NCBI RefSeq assembly: GCF_022539405.1
Contig: NZ_CP054394.1
Span: 1,490,501-1,554,500 of the forward strand
Direction of reading: 5' to 3'
DNA: 64,000 nt
Origin: Natranaerofaba carboxydovora
GTDB taxonomy: Bacteria; Bacillota; Natranaerobiia; Natranaerobiales; Natranaerofabaceae
Made by a program: the position numbers and the translations under genes
Shown: positions 51,198 through 59,531 of the stretch, in pieces
How positions within the stretch are numbered: position 1 is the first letter of the stretch
Layout of the letters: each line of letters opens with the position of its first letter
Notes under the pieces: model-generated
Told to the model about the DNA's origin: nothing
Database searches by the model: none
The model's input: the letters and a program-made list of their open reading frames with translations, nothing else

Positions 51198-51803
51198 TCA
51201 CCTGCCTTTTCCTATTTTATTTTCTGTACCTTTCAATAATCTCTTGATATTCGGAATATGCCTTACTATACCTAAAACACTCATAATAATTCCAAATATT
51301 ATATAAACCGTATGAAGTCCAAGAAAGTACATTACAAAAGGCAGTATCACAGCCCCAGTAATTGAGCCTAGTGAAATATAACGGCTAATACCAATCACTA
51401 TAAGCCCAATGACCAATACTACAAGTATCACCTGCCAGGATATACCAACCAATATACCAAGACTTGTAGCTATTCCGCGACCACCTTTGAACCCAAAAAA
51501 CACCGGCCAGTTATGTCCAATTATAACGAGGATCCCACTTAATAATACATATTGTGGAGAAAAATCTAGCATCTGGGCAACATAGATTACCAAAAAACCT
51601 TTTGCACCGTCAAATAGTAAAGTAACCACTGCTTCTTTCTTTCCCATGGTCCTTAAAACATTAGTTGCTCCAGCATTGCCGCTTCCTTGATTTATTATAT
51701 CAATATTTTTTGTCTTGGCCATAATATATCCTCCAGGGACAGAACCCAAAAGATAGGCTATTAAAAAGAATATCACATGAAATATATTAATCTCCACTAT
51801 CAT
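51198..51803 (-). CDS. plsY: Acyl-phosphate:glycerol-3-phosphate acyltransferase
   Basis: The membrane enzyme PlsY uses acyl-phosphate to acylate glycerol-3-phosphate. Conserved loops are LLGSVPGGYIMAK (motif 1), GSGNAGATNVLRTMG (motif 2) and GHNWPVFFGFKGGRGIATSLG (motif 3). There are five predicted helices. Start is ambiguous: ATG at 51803, with AAGGTG nine bases upstream, or GTG at 51797 with GGGGAG six bases upstream; both keep all helices. Confidence 0.95.
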   Translation of the reverse strand: MIVEINIFHVIFFLIAYLLGSVPGGYIMAKTKNIDIINQGSGNAGATNVLRTMGKKEAVVTLLFDGAKGFLVIYVAQMLDFSPQYVLLSGILVIIGHNWPVFFGFKGGRGIATSLGILVGISWQVILVVLVIGLIVIGISRYISLGSITGAVILPFVMYFLGLHTVYIIFGIIMSVLGIVRHIPNIKRLLKGTENKIGKGR

Positions 51804-51838
51804 CTCCCCCCTCACCTTAAATTAAAATTCCCATTTTA

Positions 51839-53158
51839 TTAGCCTCTTCGCTCTCTTTCTTTTTCTTTTATATGTATTGGAGTTCCTTCAAAATCAAAAT
51901 TTTCTCTAATCCTTCCCATTAAGTATTTTCTGTAAGAATTTTTAAACAGTTCTTTATCATTAATAAATAATAAAAAAGTAGGAGGCTTAACTTTTGTTTG
52001 AGTAGCATAATAAATTCTTAACCTTCTTCCTTTGAAAGATGGTGGCGGATACATTAAAACACTCTGATGAATAATATTATTTATATCAGGAGTTGATACT
52101 CTTTTACTATGATTTTCAGCTGTAACTTTGATTACATCTAATAATTTTTGTAGGTTTTTCCCTGTAACAGCAGACACAAACAAAATTGGTGCAAAATCTA
52201 CAAATGATAATTCAAATTTAAGTTGTTCTAAAAATCTATCGCCTGTCTTTGTATCTTTGTCAATTAAATCCCACTTATTAACTAAAATAATAAGTCCTCT
52301 TCCCCTATCAGTTATCAAGTGAGCTATTTTTTTATCCTGTTCTGTGACCCCCTGGGTAGCATCAATTACCAAAAGGGAAACATCACTTCTTTCTAAAGCT
52401 TTAATACTTCTAAGAACACTAAATTTTTCTATGCCCTGTTTGACTCTACTTTTTTTTCTGAGCCCTGCGGTATCAATAAAAATAAATTCTTCTTCCTCAA
52501 TTTTTATCCTGGTGTCTATAGCATCTCTGGTGGTGCCCGGTTCATCGCTTACTATAATTCTATTTTCATTTAAAATTTTATTTACTAGAGAAGATTTGCC
52601 TACATTTGGCTTCCCTAACAAAGAAATAGTTACCACGTCTTCATATTCTTCTTCTCGTTCTTCAAGCAGTGGAAATTTATTTATTATCTCATCAAGCAAA
52701 TCCCCAACATTAGTACCGTGGATAGCAGAGACTGGAATCATGTCCGAAAATCCTAAAGAATAAAATTCAAAATAATTTGCTTTATTAATATTTTCGCTTT
52801 TATTTGCAGCCATAATCACAGGTTTATTCGTCCCTCGCAGCATATTAGCTATTTCTTTATCATGTTCTGTAAGTCCAGTCATACTATCTAATGCCAAAAT
52901 AATTATATCTGCTTCTTCTATTGCAAGCTCTGCCTGCGCTCTAACCTGGCTTATAATACTGTTATCGGTTTTTTCAATTATCCCACCTGTATCAATTAGC
53001 ACAAATTCTTTCCCCGACCACTCTACCTCACCATAAATTCTATCCCTAGTAACACCAGGGGTGTCTTCAACAACTGCTATTGAACTTCCAACCAATCTAT
53101 TAAATAGGGCTGATTTCCCAACATTTGGACGTCCAATCAAGGCTACTATTGGTTTCAG
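51839..53158 (-). CDS. der: Ribosome-assembly GTPase Der (EngA)
   Basis: Two tandem GTPase domains, GRPNVGKSALFNRL (about 9-22) and GKPNVGKSSLVNKIL (about 182-196), plus a C-terminal KH-like domain, as in Der, which matures the 50S subunit. G2/G3 motifs DTPGVTRD and DTAGLRKKSRVKQG are present. The preferred start is CTG at 53158, eight bases after AAGGAG, giving the family-typical MKPIVALIGRPNVGKS; a GTG nine bases earlier overlaps the ribosome site. Confidence 0.95.
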   Translation of the reverse strand: MKPIVALIGRPNVGKSALFNRLVGSSIAVVEDTPGVTRDRIYGEVEWSGKEFVLIDTGGIIEKTDNSIISQVRAQAELAIEEADIIILALDSMTGLTEHDKEIANMLRGTNKPVIMAANKSENINKANYFEFYSLGFSDMIPVSAIHGTNVGDLLDEIINKFPLLEEREEEYEDVVTISLLGKPNVGKSSLVNKILNENRIIVSDEPGTTRDAIDTRIKIEEEEFIFIDTAGLRKKSRVKQGIEKFSVLRSIKALERSDVSLLVIDATQGVTEQDKKIAHLITDRGRGLIILVNKWDLIDKDTKTGDRFLEQLKFELSFVDFAPILFVSAVTGKNLQKLLDVIKVTAENHSKRVSTPDINNIIHQSVLMYPPPSFKGRRLRIYYATQTKVKPPTFLLFINDKELFKNSYRKYLMGRIRENFDFEGTPIHIKEKERERRG

Positions 53159-53179
53159 AAAAATCACTCCTTGTCCATC

Positions 53180-54517
53180 TTAATATATCAAATCACTCAA
53201 GTTTTTAACAAATTCTTCTCCATGTACCGGAACTTTTATAACATTAGTTCTTAAAGAACTTTCTATATCTTCTATGGTTACATCATCAAGAAAAACATTT
53301 CCCTCATCCTTTAACATAACTTCTGGTACAAACAAATACTTACCAATATTTTTACCCTGAAGCTGGTTGATTATATCTCTTCCGGCTATAAGACCGCTAA
53401 CTGTAACATTCTCCCCAAAATAATTATTAACAATACCATAAACATTAATATTCACATCTAAGTAATTATCTGTAATATAATTTACCATTTTGCTTAAATA
53501 AGGTTTTGAAGATACCCCTGTAACTAAACTTCCAATCGTAGGCGTACCCAAATATGACTTTTTAGTATTATCTATATCAATTTTATCCAATGCACCATAA
53601 ACCTCATTTTCGAACTTTCTAATAAGACCAACTCCATTTTCAAGTTGTGAAAAATATTCGTATTCCTCAACAGATGGAAGTTCTTCGCCAGCTAATATAT
53701 AAAATTCATCAGCCAAAAAAGCAAACCTTGTATTAATATTTATCTTACTTTTTTCTTGAAAGCTGTGAACCTGATCGATTAGTTCTTTAGCCTTATCTTT
53801 ATCAACTGGATTAATACGATAGAGTTTCTCCCTATGGGCTGTTAATCCTACAGGAACAATTGCAACATTTTTAAATTCTGGCCATAATTTATACAGGTCA
53901 TTTAAAGTTTTAGAAAGCTCATTACCATCATTAATACCAGGGCATAAAACTATCTGCCCATACATTTCAATACCTGATTCTTTTAATAAGTTCAACTGCT
54001 CATATATTAGACCAGCATTTTTATTGTTCATCATTTCTTTTCTTAATTCACTATTTGTACTGTGAACAGAGATATATAAAGGCGAAATCTTATATTCAAT
54101 TATCCTATTTGTCTCTTCTTTATCTAAATTAGTTAAAGTAATATAATTACCTGATAATAAACTTAACCTATAGTCATCATCTTTAAAATATAAAGATTCT
54201 CTTAAGCCCGGCGGCATTTGATCAACAAAACAAAAGATACACTTGTTTTTGCACTTTTTTAGTTCTGACATGATAGGGAGTTCGAATTCAACTCCCAAAT
54301 ATTCATAAAAGTCTTTTTCTATTTCAATTAACCAATTTTCATTATTTTCCTTCTTTTTGACTAGAAGTTCTAAGTAATCATCATTTACATGATAATAATA
54401 ATCAAGTATATCACTTAAGTAGTTATCATTTATTTTAATGATTTTGTCCCCTGGCACAAGACCTATTTCATCTGCAATACCTGTGGGATAGACTTTCTTT
54501 ACTGTGTGTTCTTTCAT
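53180..54517 (-). CDS. DUF512 radical-SAM protein with N-terminal PDZ-like domain
   Basis: The 445-residue protein begins with a PDZ-like segment (IADEIGLVPGDKIIKINDNYLSD), then a radical-SAM core with CKNKCIFC (about 88-95, CxxxCxxC for the [4Fe-4S] cluster) and a C-terminal DUF512 part. This gene lies next to der in most Clostridia. Its reaction is unknown. It overlaps nothing and lies 13 bases before der, so it is cotranscribed. Confidence 0.9.
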   Translation of the reverse strand: MKEHTVKKVYPTGIADEIGLVPGDKIIKINDNYLSDILDYYYHVNDDYLELLVKKKENNENWLIEIEKDFYEYLGVEFELPIMSELKKCKNKCIFCFVDQMPPGLRESLYFKDDDYRLSLLSGNYITLTNLDKEETNRIIEYKISPLYISVHSTNSELRKEMMNNKNAGLIYEQLNLLKESGIEMYGQIVLCPGINDGNELSKTLNDLYKLWPEFKNVAIVPVGLTAHREKLYRINPVDKDKAKELIDQVHSFQEKSKININTRFAFLADEFYILAGEELPSVEEYEYFSQLENGVGLIRKFENEVYGALDKIDIDNTKKSYLGTPTIGSLVTGVSSKPYLSKMVNYITDNYLDVNINVYGIVNNYFGENVTVSGLIAGRDIINQLQGKNIGKYLFVPEVMLKDEGNVFLDDVTIEDIESSLRTNVIKVPVHGEEFVKNLSDLIY

Positions 54518-54631
54518 AATTTCACTTCCTCACTTATTTTTAAACACTATAACATGTGAATACACTTATGCAGTTAGAATCAATTGTAATTAATATCACT
54601 TTTTTGATTATCCTACAAAGGTTTGTAATCG

Positions 54632-55099
54632 TCAAGATTTTGTCTTAGTTAGATTTTCTTTTACTTGATCTACAAAATTAACAATTTTATAAAAATTTGA
54701 CCTACTCCCATATATAACCAGAGGACGTCCTAAGCTTATTAACCCCAAATGTCTGCTCAAAAAACCACCTATTCTAATACTAAATGTTACTAGGCCTAAT
54801 GTATTAATAAAATAAATTTCCTCGGTTTGTAAGTTATAAATTTTCAAGATATCTTTCAAAGCTTTTTTTACTATAGAAGCACATTTTTTCATACCACAGG
54901 AATATATTTCATTTCCTAATTCGTCCATGCCAACAAAATGAATTTTACCATAATCCTTTGGAGAAACATCATCAAAATATTTTAATTCATTTATTTCTTT
55001 ATTATCTGGTAATTTTTCTTTATTAAGTTTGCCAACATGTATAGAAGCAGCCAGAATTGAAGTGTGAGTTCCTCCGTAACAGTGATATATTATTTTCAT
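54632..55099 (-). CDS. DUF3189 family protein
   Basis: The ATG at 55099 has AAAGGA nine bases upstream; an upstream in-frame start adds nine unrelated residues. The product is about 155 residues and starts KIIYHCYGGTHTSILAASIHVGKL, characteristic of DUF3189, a family tied to the sporulation block in Clostridia. Function is unknown. It follows the capping-subunit gene by 43 bases. Confidence 0.85.
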   Translation of the reverse strand: MKIIYHCYGGTHTSILAASIHVGKLNKEKLPDNKEINELKYFDDVSPKDYGKIHFVGMDELGNEIYSCGMKKCASIVKKALKDILKIYNLQTEEIYFINTLGLVTFSIRIGGFLSRHLGLISLGRPLVIYGSRSNFYKIVNFVDQVKENLTKTKS

Positions 55100-55142
55100 T
55101 TGATATATCCTTTCTAGCTTGTACACCGGCTAATTATAGATA

Positions 55143-55334
55143 CTAATGCTTAACTATAACATAGATTCCATTCCCTATATAATGAACTACCCCTTGTAAT
55201 ATTTTCCCTAGTCTTTCAGCTATTTCTTCAGCATTTAGCTCATTTTCTGCTCTAAAAATCGGGATAGCTCCTGTGATGCTTTCTTTTTTATAAGTTACTG
55301 CTGCCTTTAACTCAGGAGATTCAAGTTTTTTCAA
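55143..55334 (-). CDS. Capping complex subunit for YIEGIA
   Basis: A 63-residue protein starting at TTG 55334 (AAGGGG seven bases upstream), with core ESPELKAAVTYKKES (about 4-18) and NAEEIAERLGKILQGV. It matches the small partner encoded next to YIEGIA-family proteins. An ATG six codons upstream is possible but has no clear ribosome site. Paired with the next upstream gene; role probably in sporulation. Confidence 0.8.
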   Translation of the reverse strand: MKKLESPELKAAVTYKKESITGAIPIFRAENELNAEEIAERLGKILQGVVHYIGNGIYVIVKH

Positions 55335-55360
55335 TGCTTTTCCCCTTTTCATTCCATCTT

Positions 55361-56272
55361 TTACTTTGATTGAATATTTTTCTCTGCTGCCCTTTTACCC
55401 GGTCTAGAGCTTAAAGGTTTCCTAATCGAACTTTCTAGAACAGGAACATACTTAATTGCTTCGATAAGATTTTCCATATCTCTTTCAATAGGGACTATTA
55501 CCATTCCTAGCTGGCCTGTTTTTAAATCTCTTCTTATAAGTGGTGTAAACTGCGGAGTATCCACATCTTTGTATATTCCTAGCATTCCTGCAGCATCATG
55601 AGAAATTGCTAACCTCTGACCTCTGTTTGTTAAAGTCGCCCTTGAGTTGTCATTTTTAGGTTCAATAATCACACCTAAACCTTTTTCTCTGATAATCTCT
55701 CTATGTTGTGGATGACCAATATTCATTAAAAAAACATCATCAACATAAAGATCCGAATTAAGAAAGTTAATTTCTCCGCCTTTTATTTCTGCAATATCAC
55801 CAACTTTACGACCTCTCATAAAGATTTTATTAGCAGGAATTATAAAAAACAGACCAAGTACTGATAATAATAAGTTATTAGTAAAATACACCACTCCACT
55901 AGTAAATAACGCAACTAAAATCGCAAGATAATTTCTTGCCTCAAATATTCTTGCAATAGCTTCTATGTACTCAAGACCCCTGGGTACCATCTCTGACTCT
56001 TCAATATTTTGGAGGGTTTCTCTCTCCATACTTCTAATCTCTCTAAATTGTTGAGCCGCCAAAGCCAAAAAAGTAGCTGCTGTATATTCTTCACTAGCAA
56101 GGGCAGGTATTGCTACACCTCCAAGAAAAGAAGCAATAAAACCAAGGGAGAGATGTGTTATGATACCATGGGGATAGGAGGGGTATATTCTATAATCAGA
56201 CCTTAACATTATACCCCTGATAATAGTACCAACTACAATTCCTGCAACCATGGAGGCAAAATTTATATTCAT
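55361..56272 (-). CDS. YIEGIA-family membrane protein
   Basis: The 303-residue protein has N-terminal hydrophobic helices, then the family-naming region near residue 98 (here YIEAIARIFEARNYLAIL, one residue changed from YIEGIA), two more helices and a cytoplasmic C-terminal domain ending in basic residues. Members occur only in spore-formers next to the small capping subunit and spoIIP. Exact function is not established. Confidence 0.85.
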   Translation of the reverse strand: MNINFASMVAGIVVGTIIRGIMLRSDYRIYPSYPHGIITHLSLGFIASFLGGVAIPALASEEYTAATFLALAAQQFREIRSMERETLQNIEESEMVPRGLEYIEAIARIFEARNYLAILVALFTSGVVYFTNNLLLSVLGLFFIIPANKIFMRGRKVGDIAEIKGGEINFLNSDLYVDDVFLMNIGHPQHREIIREKGLGVIIEPKNDNSRATLTNRGQRLAISHDAAGMLGIYKDVDTPQFTPLIRRDLKTGQLGMVIVPIERDMENLIEAIKYVPVLESSIRKPLSSRPGKRAAEKNIQSK

Positions 56273-56291
56273 TAGAACCTACCCCATTCTT

Positions 56292-57509
56292 TTATTCATT
56301 TTTATCTTTATCTTCTTTATTTTCATCTTCACCTTGATTTTTATCGCGATTTGAATTTTGGGGACCTAAGAAATTTGAAAACTCTTTTGTAAAAAAATGT
56401 TTTAATCTTTCTTTTACCTGGTCTAAATTTTTATAGTTTATTGCCAAGAAAATTCCAACCGCTATAATCAATAGCCCAATTATCCATACTACCGACCGAG
56501 CTACTCTTCCAGCAACACCGCCTTCGCCATCTACTATTTGATCTGCTGGTCCTGCACCTGCCCCTTCTTCTCCACCGTATAAAGTTTCATTCAGCACACC
56601 AGCAAATAATGAGGCAGAAGCCTGTGCACTTTCCCTGGTGTTTTCATGTCCTCCAAGTTCTATTAAAATATTTCGTGGATGTAAGTCTTGATTGTAGCTT
56701 CCATCAGCATATAATATACCCTTAATAAAACCATCATACATCTCATCTCCTGTTGCTTTAATACTTTCTGCAAAAGCTTTGTTCTCTTCAAAGTTAGGCT
56801 GCTGCTGTCCTACCACCAATAGTGTGTGAACTACTTCATCAAAACCTAAATCTACTTTATACTCTTCTCGTGGAGCCGCATCCCTGTGGATATCAATTAA
56901 AGCATCAGGATTCTGCTGCATTAATTCTTCTACAGTCCTTCTTGATCTTGAATAAGCTCCTGCATCATGAGGGACATGGGTCTCGTCACTCCATATTGCA
57001 TTAATATTTCTTCCCTCTAGGCTGTCTCTTAGAGTCATCCCAACCTGGATTATACCTCCACCTTCATCTATGCTTTCTTCACCATCACTTGGCACATAGC
57101 TTTCTGCACCATGGGAATGATAAAGCCCAATTGTTCTTTCATCATTTTGAAGTGCTTTTCTTGCTTCAAGGCTTTCATCAGCCGTCACTTTTGCTTCCGT
57201 GGCGTCTAAATCAACTTCCTCTACAAACTCTGCCCTTGCTACATCGTCTTCAATATCTACAACTTTATATAGTTCATTATCCTGATTCAAATATTTGTTT
57301 CCTGTATTTAATATTCTTCCGGTTTTCATAAGTATATCATCGTCTTCATCTACCATCTTGTAATATCCATCTGTTCTTTCATAGAGACCTTCTTCATTAA
57401 TTTCATCATTTTCTTCTGCCCAAACACCTTTTGGCAAAAACATTGAAGCTATTATAAAGAAAACCAAACAAATATAGCCAGTTTTTAAAAACAAATTTTT
57501 ACTCGTCAT
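56292..57509 (-). CDS. spoIIP: Stage II sporulation protein P
   Basis: The ATG at 57509 follows GGGAG by ten bases and overlaps the end of the DUF1614 gene by 11 bases. The 405-residue protein has an N-terminal signal/anchor, then the amidase-endopeptidase domain: LYHSHGAESYVPSDG (zinc His and Glu), DIHRDAAPREEY and NILIELGGHENT (about 282-293). SpoIIP removes peptides and glycan links during engulfment. It also carries a C-terminal hydrophobic helix (about 335-355) and charged tail, unlike the well-known anchored form; two membrane anchors are possible. Confidence 0.93.
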   Translation of the reverse strand: MTSKNLFLKTGYICLVFFIIASMFLPKGVWAEENDEINEEGLYERTDGYYKMVDEDDDILMKTGRILNTGNKYLNQDNELYKVVDIEDDVARAEFVEEVDLDATEAKVTADESLEARKALQNDERTIGLYHSHGAESYVPSDGEESIDEGGGIIQVGMTLRDSLEGRNINAIWSDETHVPHDAGAYSRSRRTVEELMQQNPDALIDIHRDAAPREEYKVDLGFDEVVHTLLVVGQQQPNFEENKAFAESIKATGDEMYDGFIKGILYADGSYNQDLHPRNILIELGGHENTRESAQASASLFAGVLNETLYGGEEGAGAGPADQIVDGEGGVAGRVARSVVWIIGLLIIAVGIFLAINYKNLDQVKERLKHFFTKEFSNFLGPQNSNRDKNQGEDENKEDKDKNE

Positions 57510-58266
57510 GGTGATCACTCTCCCTGGCTTTAGATTCACTTTCTTCTTTATCTTCTTTTATTTTGTCCAATTTTGCTTTTTCGTTTACAGATACATATAA
57601 CTCTTTACCAAACTCGGTTTGGGTCAAATTTTTCTTTAATGAAACTGGCCTGTCTTTTTTTGGGCCTCCTTCTATTCTTTCGCGAATTTCCCCTACGGTT
57701 TCTGCTAGTAAGACAGCAACCACTCCGGACAAAATCACTGCATCAAATATTCCTGCTCCTCCTATAATTGTTGTACCTCTAACTCCCTGGGCCAATACTT
57801 CCAATCTAGTGTAAAGATCACTCAAAACTATTCCCATTATCCCTGCAACAAATGCAGAGCGCCTAGACCTACCAGCAAGATACGCTACTATCCCTGCAAT
57901 CAAACCAAGTAATAAAGTTGGATCAATTATACCTCCATAAGTTGGTTCCAAAGGAACTAATCTCATAACACCAACTACCAAAATAGCAGTTACAATTGAC
58001 GCAATAATCGCTCTCCATCTTTCCATCCAAGTCCCTGCCTTACTTATTAAATAAATAGCTAAAGCAATGGGAATAATTGCACCACCAATATTTATTGCAA
58101 AATTATCACCAAGGGGTATATCAGGCAAATAACTCCCTATTAAAATTGCAGCAATAAATATCAGTGCAGTTGTATCAGTTAATCCCATTCTGTCCAAAAC
58201 TCTTTGAAACACTCCAAAAAATACTAAAGCAGAAACAACTAATAAAATCACTAAACCTACTGGCAT
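57499..58266 (-). CDS. DUF1614 family membrane protein
   Basis: ATG at 58266 with AGAGGTG upstream. The 255-residue protein has about seven hydrophobic helices and a cytoplasmic, charged C-terminus (about 200-255). The pattern DTTALIFIAAILIGSYLPDIPL and GGAGIFDAVILSGVVAVLLAE matches DUF1614, commonly upstream of spoIIP. Function unknown; a membrane role in sporulation is inferred from the neighbourhood. Confidence 0.85.
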   Translation of the reverse strand: MPVGLVILLVVSALVFFGVFQRVLDRMGLTDTTALIFIAAILIGSYLPDIPLGDNFAINIGGAIIPIALAIYLISKAGTWMERWRAIIASIVTAILVVGVMRLVPLEPTYGGIIDPTLLLGLIAGIVAYLAGRSRRSAFVAGIMGIVLSDLYTRLEVLAQGVRGTTIIGGAGIFDAVILSGVVAVLLAETVGEIRERIEGGPKKDRPVSLKKNLTQTEFGKELYVSVNEKAKLDKIKEDKEESESKARESDHHDE

Positions 58267-58350
58267 TATTATCACCTCTTTAAGTTATGTGGCATTTTTA
58301 TAATGTTTCATGCCAGTAGAATTTATACTTAAAAACAAAAATAAAATTGA

Positions 58351-58403
58351 ATAGTTCATTGTTGATATTTATTGTGATATGAGAGGCACCAACAATGAAC
58401 TAT
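58351..58403. repeat. Inverted repeat between fni and DUF1614 gene
   Basis: ATAGTTCATTGTTG (58351-58364) and CAACAATGAACTAT (58390-58403) are perfect 14-base complements separated by 25 bases. It lies between the terminator after the isomerase gene and the start of the sporulation operon. It could be a leader structure or an operator. Confidence 0.6.
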
Positions 58404-58427
58404 AACAGAGCAAAAATTTTAGAAATA

Positions 58428-58453
58428 TAAAAAACGCGCCTTAAAGCGCGTCA
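58428..58453 (-). terminator. Terminator of the isomerase gene
   Basis: ACGCGC(TTTAAG)GCGCGT followed by TTTTTAT overlaps the stop codon of the isomerase gene. Confidence 0.9.
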
Positions 58454-59496
58454 TTTCTCACTGTATAACATTTGGTATTAATTCCTCTTTCTCTGGCAAA
58501 ATTATTTAACTCACCTTCTATAACTGCTGAAACTTTAGTCAATTCATCTGTTTCTTTAACTCCTGCCAAAAGATAATAATATTTCAACTGTAAAAGCCAG
58601 GAACTTAACTCTTTTATTAAAGCTTCTCTTCCATTTTTCATCAATATTCTTAAAGGGTAACCCGCAATAGCAATAGCTTTGGCACCTAAAACCATCGCCT
58701 TAAAAGCATCTAATGATGAAGCTATCCCTCCAGAAGCAATAGTATCTTTTGGATTCACAGCTAAAACTTCTAATAATGATTTGGGGGTTGGAATTCCCCA
58801 TCCTTCTAAATCATAAAAATAATCTTCTTTTCTTCTACTATTCTCTATTTCTATAAAATTAGTCCCACCGTAGCCTCCAATATCTATAGCAGAAACACCA
58901 AGATCAATCAACTTTTTAGCTTCTCTACCCGCTATTCCCTGACCAACTTCTTTAACAATAACAGGTACTGATAGTGAATCAACAATGTCACTTATATTTT
59001 TTAAATAGCCTTTAAATTTTTTATCTCCTTCCGCCATCACCAGTTCTTGAGCAAAGTTTAGATGGATTTGTATCGCATCTGCATCAATCATCTTAACAGC
59101 CTCTTTGGCATCATCGGGGCTAGCATATGCACCCAGGTTTGCAAAAATTATACCCTCAGGGTTAACTTCTCTAACAACTTCAAAGGTATAACTTACGCTC
59201 GAATCTTCTAAAGCAGCTTTTTGACTACCTACAGCCATAGAAAAGCCTAATTCCCGAGCTACCAAAGCAAGGTTTTGATTTATCCAGTAACTACTTTTGT
59301 TACCACCAGTGATCGCATTGAAAATAAATGGTGTTTCTAGTTGTATATTAGCTACTCTAGTCTTATAACATATCTCGTCAAGATCTATCTCTGAGATAGA
59401 GTTCCCTAAAATCTGAACATCTTTAAAAACATTTTTGTTATCCCTTTGTTCCAGTGCCAGCTGTAAGTGCTCTGTCTTCCTTTCTTTTCTACTCAT
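58441..59496 (-). CDS. fni: Isopentenyl-diphosphate isomerase, type 2 (FMN)
   Basis: ATG at 59496 with GGTGAGG six bases upstream. The 351-residue FMN/NADPH enzyme interconverts IPP and DMAPP. Visible: KTEHLQLALEQ at the N-terminus, FIFNAITGGNKSSYWIN (about 73-89), AVGSQKAAL, NLGAYASPDD, IQIHLNFAQELVMAEGD (Q and metal/substrate residues) and GGYGGTNFIEIENSRR. It sits next to the IspH-containing fusion gene, linking both to isoprenoid supply. Confidence 0.95.
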   Translation of the reverse strand: MSRKERKTEHLQLALEQRDNKNVFKDVQILGNSISEIDLDEICYKTRVANIQLETPFIFNAITGGNKSSYWINQNLALVARELGFSMAVGSQKAALEDSSVSYTFEVVREVNPEGIIFANLGAYASPDDAKEAVKMIDADAIQIHLNFAQELVMAEGDKKFKGYLKNISDIVDSLSVPVIVKEVGQGIAGREAKKLIDLGVSAIDIGGYGGTNFIEIENSRRKEDYFYDLEGWGIPTPKSLLEVLAVNPKDTIASGGIASSLDAFKAMVLGAKAIAIAGYPLRILMKNGREALIKELSSWLLQLKYYYLLAGVKETDELTKVSAVIEGELNNFARERGINTKCYTVRNDAL

Positions 59497-59531
59497 ATAA
59501 AACCTCACCAACAAGTCATTATTTTCCCATA

